A DNA stretch of 64,000 bases from Nocardioides sediminis (GTDB lineage Bacteria > Actinomycetota > Actinomycetes > Propionibacteriales > Nocardioidaceae). The first letter of the stretch is position 1. Every line of letters begins with the position of its first letter. Shown piece after piece: positions 26,378-35,073 of the stretch. A program made the position numbers and the translations under genes. The notes beneath the pieces are model-generated. The model ran no database searches. It was given only the letters and a program-made list of their open reading frames with translations, and had not been told where the DNA came from. The stretch is taken from assembly GCF_003047295.1 (NCBI RefSeq), contig NZ_PZYZ01000006.1, positions 124,001 through 188,000 on the forward strand. Reading direction: 5' to 3'.

Positions 26378-27298
26378 ATGCGTCTGAGACTCGGCCGCCC
26401 CGACCTGGCCCAGTACGCCGACCGGTTCGACGTACCTGCCGCGGACGGCGACTTCTCGGTCACCTTCCTCGGCGTCTCAACACTGCTGATCGACGACGGG
26501 GAGTCGGCGGTGATGACCGACGGCTACTTCTCCCGCCCGTCCCTGTTCAAGGTCGGGCTCGGCAGGGTCACCCCGGACCCTGACCGCATCAACGCCGCCC
26601 TGGCGCGTACCTCGGTCACCCGGCTCGAGGGCGTGCTGCCGGTCCACACCCACGTCGACCACGCCCTCGACTCCGCCGTCGTGGCCGAGCAGACCGGCGC
26701 ACTGCTCGTCGGCGGGGAGTCAGCCGCAAACATCGGGCGCGGCGCAGGGCTGACCGAGCAGCGGATCCGCGTCGTGGCCTCCGGCCAGTCGCTGAGGGTC
26801 GGCGGGTTCGACCTCACCTGGGTCGAGTCCGACCACTGCCCGCCCGACCGGTTCCCGGGCCACATCACCGAGCCAGTCGTGCCACCGACCAAGGCGAAGA
26901 ACTACCGGTGCGGCGAGGCCTGGTCGCTGCTGCTCCGCCACAACAGTGGCCGGACCGCACTGATCCAAGGCAGCGCTGGTTACGTCCCGGGTGCTCTCAC
27001 CGGTCACCGAGCTGACGTGGCCTACCTCGGCGTGGGTCAGCTCGGGTTGCAGGGCGAGGACTACATCCGCGCCTACTGGGCCGAGACCGTGCAGACGGTC
27101 GGAGCGAGGAGCGCGGTGCTCATCCACTGGGACGACTTCTTCCGACCGCTCGACGAGCCACTCCGAGCCCTGCCCTACGCCGGCGACGACCTGGACGTGA
27201 CGATGCGGGTCTTGGGGCGGCTCGCCGCCGACCAAGCCGTCGAACTGCACTTCCCGACCGTCTGGCAGCGGGAAGACCCCTGGGCGTCGCTGCGCTGA
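26378..27298 (+). CDS. Metallo-beta-lactamase fold hydrolase
   Basis: The 306-residue product has the MBL metal motif HTHVDH (H90, H92, D94, H95) in VLPVHTHVDHALD, followed by 'GESAANIG' and a metal-ligand aspartate/histidine candidate in WVESDHCPP. The N-terminal 'SVTFLGVSTLLIDDGESAVM' is the opening beta hairpin. It resembles the UlaG-like/lactonase-type MBL hydrolases. Its position 11 bases after the FAD dehydrogenase suggests it processes the product of that enzyme, for example by opening a lactone. That is inference. Confidence 0.88.
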   Translation: MRLRLGRPDLAQYADRFDVPAADGDFSVTFLGVSTLLIDDGESAVMTDGYFSRPSLFKVGLGRVTPDPDRINAALARTSVTRLEGVLPVHTHVDHALDSAVVAEQTGALLVGGESAANIGRGAGLTEQRIRVVASGQSLRVGGFDLTWVESDHCPPDRFPGHITEPVVPPTKAKNYRCGEAWSLLLRHNSGRTALIQGSAGYVPGALTGHRADVAYLGVGQLGLQGEDYIRAYWAETVQTVGARSAVLIHWDDFFRPLDEPLRALPYAGDDLDVTMRVLGRLAADQAVELHFPTVWQREDPWASLR

Positions 27299-27379
27299 CC
27301 CCACCGCCCCCGTCATCGACAGGGGGACCAGCCAGCGCAACGCGCTAGGTCTCGCCCCTTCGAGACGCCTCGCGCCAGT

Positions 27380-28633
27380 TCAACCGGAGCAGATGGTGCG
27401 GAAGGCCGCGACCACGAGGTCGATGTCGTCCTCGGAGGCGACCAGAGGCGGGGCCAGACGGAGGGTCTGTCCGTGCGCCTCCTTGGCGAGGATGCCGTGC
27501 TCGAGCAGCTGCTCGCAGGCGTGCCGGCCGGTGCTCAGCTCGGGGCTGACGTCGACGCCCGCCCAGAGTCCGCGAGCCCGCACCTTGTCGACGCCGTGGC
27601 CGACGAGTTCTCCCAGGCCGGCCGCCAGCCGGTCGCCGAGGGTCTCGGCGCGTGTCTGGAACTCACCGGTCTGCAGCATCGCGATCACCTCTCGGCCGAT
27701 CGCCGCGGCCAGCGGATTTCCGCCGAAGGTCGATCCGTGGGAGCCCGGAGTGATCACCTCGAGCACGTCACCGTCGGCTGCGATCGCGGACACCGGGTAG
27801 AGGCCCCCTCCCAGCGCCTTGCCGAGGACGTACACGTCAGGCACGACCTCGTCGTGGTCGCAGGCGAAGGTCCGCCCTGTCCGGGCCAGGCCGGACTGGA
27901 TCTCGTCGGCCACCATCAGCACGCCGGCCGAGTTGCACAGCGTGCGCACCTGCTGGAGGTAGCCCTCCGGCGGGATGATCACGCCGCTCTCGCCCTGGAT
28001 GGGCTCGAGCAGGACGGCGACCGTGGAGTCGTCGATGGCGGCCTCGAGGGCGGTGGGATCGCCGTACGGCACGAGTCGGAAACCCGGGGTGTACGGCGCG
28101 TAGTGGGCGGTGGCCACCGGGTCCGTCGAGAACGACACGATGGTCGTGGTGCGTCCGTGGAAGTTCCCCTCCATCGCGACGATCGTCGCCTGGTTCTCCG
28201 GTACGCCCTTGATCAGGTAGCCCCACTTGCGGGCGACCTTGATCGCGGTCTCGACAGCCTCGGCGCCGGAGTTCATCGGCAGGACCATCTCCTTGCCGGT
28301 CAGTTGCGCGAGATCTCGGGCGAACGGGCCCAGCTGGTCGTTGTAGAACGCCCTCGAGGTCAGCGTCAGCCGACCCAGCTGATCCCGCGCCCGAGCCACG
28401 AGGCGGGGGTGCGAGTGGCCGAAGTTCAGAGCGCTGTAACCAGCCAGGCAGTCGAGGTACCGACGCCCCTCGACGTCGGTGACCCACGCGCCCTCACCGG
28501 TTGACAGCACCACACGCAGAGGGTGGTAGTTGTGCGCGCCGTAGGCCTCGTTGAGCTCGATATGGGCCTCGGTATCGCTCAGTGAAAGCCTGCTGGACCC
28601 TGGAGTGCCGGTAGTGCCCGTCATGCCCGTCAT
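27380..28633 (-). CDS. rocD: Ornithine-oxo-acid aminotransferase
   Basis: The product is about 417 residues of class III PLP aminotransferase. It transfers the delta-amino group of ornithine to 2-oxoglutarate, giving glutamate semialdehyde. The PLP lysine is K272 in VYVLGKALGGGLYP, the cofactor aspartate lies in MVADEIQSGLARTGR, and 'YGAHNYHPL' with 'FYNDQLGPF' are ornithine-aminotransferase-specific. Several ATG codons crowd the N-terminus (MTGMTGTTG). ATG 28633 is preferred behind GGTGGGA. It is convergent with the metallo-hydrolase. No arginase gene is adjacent. Confidence 0.93.
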   Translation of the reverse strand: MTGMTGTTGTPGSSRLSLSDTEAHIELNEAYGAHNYHPLRVVLSTGEGAWVTDVEGRRYLDCLAGYSALNFGHSHPRLVARARDQLGRLTLTSRAFYNDQLGPFARDLAQLTGKEMVLPMNSGAEAVETAIKVARKWGYLIKGVPENQATIVAMEGNFHGRTTTIVSFSTDPVATAHYAPYTPGFRLVPYGDPTALEAAIDDSTVAVLLEPIQGESGVIIPPEGYLQQVRTLCNSAGVLMVADEIQSGLARTGRTFACDHDEVVPDVYVLGKALGGGLYPVSAIAADGDVLEVITPGSHGSTFGGNPLAAAIGREVIAMLQTGEFQTRAETLGDRLAAGLGELVGHGVDKVRARGLWAGVDVSPELSTGRHACEQLLEHGILAKEAHGQTLRLAPPLVASEDDIDLVVAAFRTICSG

Positions 28634-28756
28634 CGTCCCACCCCGACCATCGCTGGACCCTCCGCCTGCGATCCTCATGAGTCGCCGCGACGCGGCGCTT
28701 GGACGCAGGCACTCTCAGCGTGACCGATCAGGGGCGGACCCGCCTAGCCTGTTGGC

Positions 28757-29449
28757 ATGCCTCTGGCGCCCGCGCACCCCGCGGTGGTGCTGCCCCTCCG
28801 AGGGCTCGGTCTTCCGCTGAGCGCCCTGGTGGTCGGCGCGGTGGCGCCGGACCTGCCGGTCTACCTGCCGGTCGGCGTGAGCTACGCGACGACGCACAGC
28901 GGGTGGGGGATCCCGGCAGTTGTCGTCATCGGCATGGTCCTGCTGGTCCTGTGGGTCGCCCTGGTGCGCGACGCGGTGGTGGACCTGACGCCGTACCTCC
29001 GACGAAGGCTGCCGGCGACGGCGAGACTCGGCCACCGGGCCTGGCTGGTGGCTCCGCTGGCGGTCGCGGTCGGCGCGGGGACGCACGTCCTGTGGGACTC
29101 GGCCACCCACGACTGGGGCTTCCTGGTGGAGGAGCTCGCCTTCCTGCGCGAGGAGTACGGCCCGGTCCCGCTGTACCGCTGGCTCCAGCACGTCTCGACC
29201 ATCGTCGGCACGATCATCGTGGCGTCGTACGGGATGGTGCGGCTCAGGCGGATGCCGGTGCTCGATCGGCCGCCCGCCGTGGGGCGGAGCGGGCTGTGGC
29301 TCGTCCCGGTTCCCCTGGCGGCGCTGGCGGTCGGCATCGTCCTCCGGGACCCTGAGGCCGGCGTCGGTGCGGCCCTGGTCGTGCTCCTCGTCGTCGCGGC
29401 CGCGTGGCGGTCGGTCCGCTCGCCGCTGCCCACGTCCAGCGCGACCTGA
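28757..29449 (+). CDS. DUF4184 family membrane protein
   Basis: The 230-residue protein has the DUF4184 start 'MPLAPAHPAVVLPLRGLGLP' and 'SALVVGAVAPDLPVYLP', and about six membrane helices. Family members may resemble metal-dependent membrane hydrolases, since a conserved histidine/aspartate pattern (THVLWDSATHDWGF, residues about 108-121) lies at a helix end. The function is undetermined. It stands between rocD and the secreted HNH nuclease without evident coupling. Confidence 0.82.
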   Translation: MPLAPAHPAVVLPLRGLGLPLSALVVGAVAPDLPVYLPVGVSYATTHSGWGIPAVVVIGMVLLVLWVALVRDAVVDLTPYLRRRLPATARLGHRAWLVAPLAVAVGAGTHVLWDSATHDWGFLVEELAFLREEYGPVPLYRWLQHVSTIVGTIIVASYGMVRLRRMPVLDRPPAVGRSGLWLVPVPLAALAVGIVLRDPEAGVGAALVVLLVVAAAWRSVRSPLPTSSAT

Positions 29450-29541
29450 GCCCCGTGCGCACGCGTCGTACGGCGTTCGGCACGTGCCGAGGCCCGGGTG
29501 CGGGCATCCTTGGGCCCCAGGCAAGCCGGTCGAGGAGGGTC

Positions 29542-30534
29542 GTGAAGCTCAAGCACGTGGCGGTCGGCGTCCTCATGCTGGTCCTGGTCGGACAGTGCGA
29601 CGACAGCGTCGAGGTGGCGCCCGACGTACGAGGCGGGACCGGACAGGCTGCCGTCACCGAAGGGACTGCGTCACCCGAGGGACCGAGGACGAAGCCTCGT
29701 CGCTCGCAGGAGCCATCGGCCCCCACGAGCGCTCGGCCAGCGGCCCCCGGGACGGCGCTCGCGGCGCTGGGCCTGCTGGCGGTCAAGGGACGTGCGCCCA
29801 TGACCGGCTACGACCGTGACCGGTTCGGTCCCGCCTGGCTGGACGCGGACCGGAACGGTTGCGACACCCGGAACGACGTCCTCGGCCAGCACCTGACCGA
29901 CGTGACGCTCGAGAGCAACGGCTGCGTCGTGGCTGCCGGCGCCTACGTCGACCCCTACACGGGCTCGAGGATCGACTACCGGCAGGGCCACGGGGCCCTC
30001 ATCGACATCGACCACGTCGTCGCCATGGGCAACGGCTGGGCCACCGGCGCCTTCGCCTGGCCCATCACGAAGCGCGCCGCCTTCGCCAACGATCCCCTCA
30101 ACCTCCTGCCGGCGGACGCCGGTGCCAACCGGCAGAAGGGGGACGGGGACGCCGCGACGTGGCTGCCGGCGAACAAGTCCTTCCGTTGCAGCTACGTCTC
30201 GCGCCAGGTCGCGGTGAAGGGCAAGTACGACCTGTGGGTGACGGCGCCGGAGAAGGCGGCGATCGAGCGCGTGCTGGGCTCCTGTCCGGACGAGCCCCTG
30301 CCGGGCGACGTCTGGGGTGCCTCGACGGAGGTGGACCACAACATCTCGGATCCCGGCGACGGGACGGGCAGGGCGAGCTCGCCTGCCGTGCCGGTGCCGT
30401 CCTCGCGCGGAGAGTCGACGCCCTTCGCCAACTGTGACGCTGCGCGAGCGGCCGGCGCCGTTCCGGTGCGGTCCGGCGACCCGGGATACGGCGCGCACCT
30501 GGATGGAGACGGTGACGGCATCGCGTGCGAGTGA
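29542..30534 (+). CDS. Secreted HNH (DUF1524) endonuclease with excalibur domain
   Basis: The product has 330 residues. A hydrophobic N-terminus (VKLKHVAVGVLMLVLVGQ, then C19) looks like a signal peptide, though the lipobox 'VGQC' is imperfect. A Pro/Ser-rich linker follows. A DUF1524-type His-Asn-His nuclease fold contains IDIDHVVAMGNGW (D157, H158), FANDPLNLLPADAGANRQKGD and 'ATWLPANKSFRC'. The C-terminal excalibur domain is FANCDAARAAGAVPVRSGDP through DGDGDGIACE, which may bind calcium. It should cut nucleic acid outside the cell. GTG 29542 has GAGGAGG directly upstream. It is adjacent to another excalibur protein. Confidence 0.9.
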   Translation: MKLKHVAVGVLMLVLVGQCDDSVEVAPDVRGGTGQAAVTEGTASPEGPRTKPRRSQEPSAPTSARPAAPGTALAALGLLAVKGRAPMTGYDRDRFGPAWLDADRNGCDTRNDVLGQHLTDVTLESNGCVVAAGAYVDPYTGSRIDYRQGHGALIDIDHVVAMGNGWATGAFAWPITKRAAFANDPLNLLPADAGANRQKGDGDAATWLPANKSFRCSYVSRQVAVKGKYDLWVTAPEKAAIERVLGSCPDEPLPGDVWGASTEVDHNISDPGDGTGRASSPAVPVPSSRGESTPFANCDAARAAGAVPVRSGDPGYGAHLDGDGDGIACE

Positions 30535-30641
30535 GGAGGGGTGCGTCCCTTTCCCAGAACGCCGGACAGGGCCCGGCGTCCCCGCCTAGCGTCGGACCGC
30601 TTGCGTCCCACCGCGGGACACCGTCACCAGGAAGAGTCACC

Positions 30642-30926
30642 ATGCACGCCATCAAGACGTCTGTCTCCGTCGCTGCCGCCGCTGTTGCCGCGGCGACCCT
30701 CGCGCTGATCGCGCCGGCCTCGGCCCACACCACCGGCCTCCACGACAACTGCACCAACCTCAACAAGACGTGGCCCCACGGCGTCGGCCTGGCGAAGGCC
30801 AAGGACCGCACGAGCGGCACCCCGGTCACCACCTTCTACCGCAACACCAAGGCCTACCGAGCCGCCGAGGGACACAACGGCACCCTCGACGCCGACAACG
30901 ACGGCATCGCCTGCGAGAAGCGCTGA
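30642..30926 (+). CDS. Secreted excalibur calcium-binding domain protein
   Basis: The 94-residue protein has a classical Sec signal (residues 1-28, cleavage after APASA). The remainder is a single excalibur domain: DNCTNLNKTWPHGVGLAKAK followed by 'GTLDADNDGIACEKR', which contains the DxDxDGxxCE loop. ATG 30642 follows AGGAAG. The stop is 9 bases from the convergent ATPase gene. It shares the domain with the preceding HNH nuclease but has no catalytic part. Confidence 0.88.
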   Translation: MHAIKTSVSVAAAAVAAATLALIAPASAHTTGLHDNCTNLNKTWPHGVGLAKAKDRTSGTPVTTFYRNTKAYRAAEGHNGTLDADNDGIACEKR

Positions 30927-30935
30927 CCCGTCGCG

Positions 30936-31904
30936 CTAGAGGTCGTCGGGCCAGACCCGGTCGTCCCACTCGAGCCAGGAGATGGGGCCCTGGGCATGGG
31001 CGGCCTGGGTGATGATCTGGTGCGCCATCCACGAGCGCAGCGTCCGGACCTCCGGGGGAGACGCCAGGGCGAGGAGGTGGCCGTCCTCGCAGAGCTGGTC
31101 GGCACGTCGTACGGCGTCGCGCAGCTGGGGGATCAGGGCGCTGAACGCGCGCGGCATGGCCATCTCGACGTCGACGTGTGCCTGACCCTCGGCTCGGGCC
31201 TGCTCGGCGGCCCGGCGGCCGGTCACCCGCGCGGGCGCGGGGGTGGCGAGCAGGTCACGTAGCTGGTCGGCGACCTCCTGGGACTGCGGGTTGCCGTGGT
31301 CCACGGCCATGAGCTGGAGCTCGCGGATCAGTTCGTCGAGGTGCCGGTCCTGGCGCAGGCTCAGCTCCACCGGGCAGTCGGCCAGCCGGACGAGCGCCCA
31401 GTCCGGCGGCAGGTCGCTCGCGGGTCCGGCACCAGCCGGGGTGCCGACCCGGGTCGGGTCGCGCACGGCGTGGACGGCGTCGGGGTCCACCAGGTCGGCC
31501 CACACGCGCTTGCCCAGCGCGGTGGCCTCCACGCCCCACTCCTTGGAGAGCATCGCGACGATCGCCAGGCCGCGGCCCGTGGCCGCCTGGTCCGACCAGT
31601 CGAGGAATCCCTCGGTGGCCGCCATCGTCAGCGGCTGGACCGCCTCGACGCCGACCGCTCCGTCGTCCTCGACCCCGACGCGGATCATCGGCCCGCCGTC
31701 GGCGTCGAGGGTGAGGTACATGAAGCGGGCGTCCGCGTGCAGGGCGGCGTTGCTGGTGAGCTCACTGGCGACGAGCTCGGCCTGGTCCGCCAGGTCGACC
31801 CGACCCCACGACGTCAGGCCGTCGACCACGAAGCGGCGCGCGCCGGGGACGCTCGCTGCGTCGGCCGCGAACCGCACCGACAACCTCTCGGTCGCCCCAC
31901 CCAT
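30936..31904 (-). CDS. RsbW-like ATP-binding protein with C-terminal extension
   Basis: The product has 322 residues. Residues about 1-145 form a GHKL ATPase of the anti-sigma/serine-kinase type: 'DQAELVASELTSNAALHA' (N box), [11 protein letters not shown] (G1) and ATGRGLAIVAMLSKEWGV (G2). The remaining 170 residues are helical with 'WALVRLADCPVELSLRQDRH' and end with the conserved-looking 'SWLEWDDRVWPDDL'. The extension is not part of classical RsbW. Family members bind partner sigma or anti-anti-sigma factors, but none is beside this gene. ATG 31904 is used. Confidence 0.82.
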   Translation of the reverse strand: MGGATERLSVRFAADAASVPGARRFVVDGLTSWGRVDLADQAELVASELTSNAALHADARFMYLTLDADGGPMIRVGVEDDGAVGVEAVQPLTMAATEGFLDWSDQAATGRGLAIVAMLSKEWGVEATALGKRVWADLVDPDAVHAVRDPTRVGTPAGAGPASDLPPDWALVRLADCPVELSLRQDRHLDELIRELQLMAVDHGNPQSQEVADQLRDLLATPAPARVTGRRAAEQARAEGQAHVDVEMAMPRAFSALIPQLRDAVRRADQLCEDGHLLALASPPEVRTLRSWMAHQIITQAAHAQGPISWLEWDDRVWPDDL

Positions 31905-31981
31905 GAAGGCACGCTAGCCGACGCCGGCCCCGACGCGCCCGGGACGGGGCGCCTCCGGGGCCGGCATCGCAGGGCGAGCCG

Positions 31982-34258
31982 TCACACCGTCGTCGCGAAC
32001 CGCTCCCACACGCGGTGGGTGCTCATCAGCTCCTGCACTTGGGCGAACACCTCGGCGGGGTCCGCCCCGACGACCACGCCGGCGCCGGCGCAGGCGCTCG
32101 CCTCGAGCACGCCGCGGCCGTCGCCCCAGGCGCCGACGGCCTTGGAGTGGCGGAAGCACTCCTGCACCAGGAGCGTCACCCGCGGGTCGGTCGCGCCGGA
32201 CGGCGTGCCGGCCTTGGTGTCGCGCGCGACGACCGCGTCGGGGGCCGGCGGGGCGGCGCCCGCCACGAGCAGGGCGTCGAACTCCACGGACCGGGCCGTG
32301 CCGAAGGTGCGCTGGGCGATCAGCCCGCCGCCCAGGTCGCCGCCGTGCGGGCCGATGACGAGCGGGACCATCCCGGCGGCCAGGACCGCGCGGCGTACGT
32401 CGTCGGCCCCTCCGGTGTCACCGTCCGGGTCGACCACGATGCCGACCATCCGGCCGTCGGCGGGCCACTCCTCGCCCACCTGGGAGAGGGCGGGGCTGGC
32501 GTCGGGCTCGGCGTACTCCACGGTCCGCTCCGGCGCGGGCAGTCCCAGCCCCTGCGCGACCTTGGCGCACAGCTCGGCGTCGACGTTGGCCAGCGCGAGC
32601 AGCTGCCGCTCCTTGACCGCCTGCTCGTAGCACTTGCCGAGCTCGAAGGTGTAGGCGAGCACGATGTGCTCCTGCTCCACCGGCGTCATCGACTTCCAGA
32701 ACAGGCGCGCCTGGCTGAAGTGGTCGTCGTACGACGCGGGGTTCTCCCGCACCTTGGCCGCCTCGGGCACCCTGACCGGCACGTCGACGAACGCGCCGTC
32801 GCCCGCGCCCGCGTGGAAGGGGCAGCCGCCGTCGAGGCTGTTGGGCCTGTACGGCGCGACGCCGGCGTGGTCGCCGTGCTGGTGGAGGCCGTCGCGCAGC
32901 ATGTCGTTGACCGGGGCGTGCGGCCGGTTGATCGGGATCTGGGAGAAGTTGGGCCCGCCGAGCCGGGTCAGCTGCGTGTCGACGTAGGAGAACAGCCGCG
33001 TCTGGAGCAGCGGGTCGTCGGTCACGTCGATGCCGGGCACGAGGTTGCCGACGTGGAAGGCCACCTGCTCGGTCTCGGCGAAGTAGTTGCGGGGGTTGCG
33101 GTTGAGGGTCAGCAGCCCGATCGGCTGCACCGGTGCGAGCTCCTCCGGCACGAGCTTGGTCGGGTCGAGCAGGTCGATGCCCTCGAAGACCTGCTCGGGG
33201 ACGTCGGGGAAGACCTGCACGCCGAGCTCCCACGACGGGTACGCGCCGGACTCGATGGCGTCGGCGAGGTCGCGTCGGTGGAAGTCGGGGTCGAGGCCGC
33301 CGAGCAGCTGCGCCTCCTCCCACACCAGGGAGTGCACGCCGAGCCGGGGCTTCCAGTGGAACTTGACCAGCGAGGTGTCGCCCTCGGCGTTGAGGCAGCG
33401 GAAGGTGTGGACGCCGAAGCCCTCCATGGTGCGGTAGGACCGGGGGATGCCGCGGTCGGACATGTTCCACATCGTGTGGTGCTGGGCCTCGGTGTGCAGC
33501 GACACGAAGTCCCAGAAGGTGTCGTGGGCGCTCTGCGCCTGCGGGATCTCGCGGTCGGGGTGCGGCTTGGCGGCGTGGACCACGTCGGGGAACTTGATGC
33601 CGTCCTGGATGAAGAAGACCGGCATGTTGTTGCCGACGAGGTCGAAGGTGCCCTCGTCGGTGTAGAACTTCGTCGCGAAACCGCGGGTGTCGCGGACGGT
33701 GTCGGCCGAGCCGCGCGAGCCCAGCACGGTGGAGAAGCGCACGAAGACCGGCGTCTCCTTGCCCTCGGCGAGGAACCCGGCCGTGGTCACGGTGTCGGCG
33801 TTGCCGTAGCCGACGAAGACGCCGTGGGCGCCGGCGCCGCGCGCGTGCACCACCCGCTCGGGGATCCGCTCGTGGTCGAAGTGCGTGATCTTCTCGCGCA
33901 GGTGGTGGTCCTGCAGCAGGGTGGGGCCACGCGGGCCGGCCTTGAGCGAGTGGTCGGTGTCGCGCAGCCGCGCGCCCTGCGACGTCGTGAGGAACGCGCC
34001 CTGCTGGGCACGTGCCGTCGGGTCGGAGGCGACCTTCTCGCCGGTGGCCGTGCGGACCTCGGGGCCGGTCTGGTCGGGTTTGGGGGCCAGCGGCTCGCGC
34101 GGCTCGGTGGGCTCCTCCAGGCTGGGCGGCTCGCTCCCGGGCGCACCGGGCGCGGGCTTCTCGAGCGCCGCGGCCGCGCTGTCGGCGATGGCCTCGGCCG
34201 CCTCGGCGGTCTTCCGAGCGGCCTTCTTGACGGCGTCGGTCGGCTTCTTCAGGTCCAT
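31982..34258 (-). CDS. katE: Large-subunit (HPII/KatE-type) catalase
   Basis: The 758-residue clade 2 heme catalase has catalytic H138 (RVVHARGAGAHG), N211 (LVGNNMPVFF) and proximal heme ligand Y425 (RLFSYVDTQLTRLG). It carries the N-terminal arm and the additional C-terminal flavodoxin/DJ-1-like domain (about 600-758) of large catalases. It decomposes H2O2. ATG 34258 follows GGAGG by seven bases. The first 60 residues are an Ala/Pro/Lys-rich low-complexity arm ('DAVKKAARKTAEAAEAIADS'). A strong leftward terminator just upstream separates it from whatever lies beyond. Confidence 0.96.
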   Translation of the reverse strand: MDLKKPTDAVKKAARKTAEAAEAIADSAAAALEKPAPGAPGSEPPSLEEPTEPREPLAPKPDQTGPEVRTATGEKVASDPTARAQQGAFLTTSQGARLRDTDHSLKAGPRGPTLLQDHHLREKITHFDHERIPERVVHARGAGAHGVFVGYGNADTVTTAGFLAEGKETPVFVRFSTVLGSRGSADTVRDTRGFATKFYTDEGTFDLVGNNMPVFFIQDGIKFPDVVHAAKPHPDREIPQAQSAHDTFWDFVSLHTEAQHHTMWNMSDRGIPRSYRTMEGFGVHTFRCLNAEGDTSLVKFHWKPRLGVHSLVWEEAQLLGGLDPDFHRRDLADAIESGAYPSWELGVQVFPDVPEQVFEGIDLLDPTKLVPEELAPVQPIGLLTLNRNPRNYFAETEQVAFHVGNLVPGIDVTDDPLLQTRLFSYVDTQLTRLGGPNFSQIPINRPHAPVNDMLRDGLHQHGDHAGVAPYRPNSLDGGCPFHAGAGDGAFVDVPVRVPEAAKVRENPASYDDHFSQARLFWKSMTPVEQEHIVLAYTFELGKCYEQAVKERQLLALANVDAELCAKVAQGLGLPAPERTVEYAEPDASPALSQVGEEWPADGRMVGIVVDPDGDTGGADDVRRAVLAAGMVPLVIGPHGGDLGGGLIAQRTFGTARSVEFDALLVAGAAPPAPDAVVARDTKAGTPSGATDPRVTLLVQECFRHSKAVGAWGDGRGVLEASACAGAGVVVGADPAEVFAQVQELMSTHRVWERFATTV

Positions 34259-34403
34259 GTGCAGTCCTCCGGTCGTCGGGTGTCCCGACTCGGGTGCCCC
34301 GATGGACCGCATGCATGCGCCCGCCGCGCGCCGTCCCGGCAGCCGGACGGCGCGTCGTACGACGGGTGCCCCTGGCAGCTCGCCAGGCCCGTGCGGAAAT
34401 AGA

Positions 34404-34439
34404 AGAACCGCCCACGGTCTCGGGTCCGTGGGCGGTTCT
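34404..34439 (-). terminator. Rho-independent terminator for leftward transcription
   Basis: A perfect 14-base stem (arms 34404-34417 and 34426-34439, outer bases AGAACCGCCCACGG) encloses an 8-base loop. On the minus strand the stem is followed by a pyrimidine-rich TCTTCTATTT tract, so it acts leftward. On the plus strand no T-tract follows. It lies 145 bases upstream of the catalase start and 10 bases after the stop of a small leftward ORF. It therefore ends a leftward transcript that is otherwise not obvious. Confidence 0.72.
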
Positions 34440-34449
34440 GAGGACGAAG

Positions 34450-34611
34450 TTACCCGGCGCTCCTCCTCAGGACAACCACGGGGGATCCACGGCCGATCAA
34501 CAGGACGCCGTCCGCGACCTCACGGGAGGGAACGACCGGGACCTTCGGCCGGGTCGGGTTTGACGGGCCGGCAGTACCCTTGGGAGCACATCCCCGACGG
34601 GTTGGTCTCAT
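34450..34611 (-). CDS. Possible small leftward ORF (53 aa) ending at the terminator
   Basis: The frame ATG 34611 to TAA 34450 encodes a 53-residue basic peptide, MRPTRRGCAPKGTAGPSNPT then 'RPKVPVVPSREVADGVLLIG' and a short tail. It ends 10 bases before a strong leftward terminator, which argues for a real gene. Against it, no ribosome-binding site is visible, the ATG overlaps the nfeD start on the other strand, and the first half has many A/T-ending codons. A non-coding RNA ending at the same terminator is an alternative. Otherwise the 350-base gap between katE and nfeD holds only this and the terminator. Confidence 0.35.
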   Translation of the reverse strand: MRPTRRGCAPKGTAGPSNPTRPKVPVVPSREVADGVLLIGRGSPVVVLRRSAG

Positions 34612-35068
34612 GGATTCGTACGTCTGGCTGGCAGCCGCAGTGCTCCTCGGCGTGGTGGAGTTCCTCACGCTGACGCTGGCGTTCGGCCTCCTCGCGGGCG
34701 CGGCCCTCGTCGCCGCCGTGGCCGCCGGGCTCGGCGCCCCGGTCGTCGTCCAGCTCCTCGCCTTCGCCGTCACCGGTGGCATCGGCCTCGTCGCCGTACG
34801 TCCGATCGCCAAGCGCCACCTGGCGCTGCCGCCGGCGTCCCGCGACGGCTGCGACGCCCTCATCGGCCGGTCGGCCGTGGTCACCCGCGAGGTCAGCGCC
34901 ACCGGCGGCCTGGTGCACCTGTCCGGGGAGGACTGGTCGGCCCGTTCCTACGACGAGGCCCTGGTGATCCCGCCGGGCGTGCGCGTCGATGTCTACGAGA
35001 TCGAGGGTGCCACCGCCCTGGTGCACCCGTCCGAGCCCCTGCCCGACCCCCGACCCAGAGAGGTGTGA
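34610..35068 (+). CDS. NfeD-like membrane protein
   Basis: The product has 152 residues. Helices at about 5-20, 25-45 and 48-70 precede a C-terminal OB-fold beta domain beginning 'GCDALIGRSAVVTREVSATG'. This is the short NfeD1b form without a protease domain. NfeD proteins work with SPFH/stomatin proteins in membrane microdomain or quality-control functions, and the SPFH gene follows immediately. ATG 34610 is chosen. The stop overlaps or abuts the SPFH start region. Confidence 0.86.
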   Translation: MDSYVWLAAAVLLGVVEFLTLTLAFGLLAGAALVAAVAAGLGAPVVVQLLAFAVTGGIGLVAVRPIAKRHLALPPASRDGCDALIGRSAVVTREVSATGGLVHLSGEDWSARSYDEALVIPPGVRVDVYEIEGATALVHPSEPLPDPRPREV

Positions 35069-35073
35069 GTGCC

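Noticed and set aside
27299..27379. A REP-like repeat (CCTTCGAGACGCCTCGCGCC...TTCAACC) between the metallo-hydrolase and rocD
   Set aside because: Only a partial resemblance to the element at 56521 and no matching hairpin arms. It also reaches into the rocD stop region.
31905..31981. A promoter or terminator in the gap between the ATPase and catalase genes
   Set aside because: The 76-base gap has no convincing stem-loop with a T-tract and no -35/-10 pair that I can read with confidence.
32015..34402. A 795-residue rightward open frame antisense to the catalase gene
   Set aside because: The catalase frame has all heme and active-site residues. The antisense product is rich in Val/Gly/Arg/Glu with no domain pattern, typical of high-GC antisense frames.
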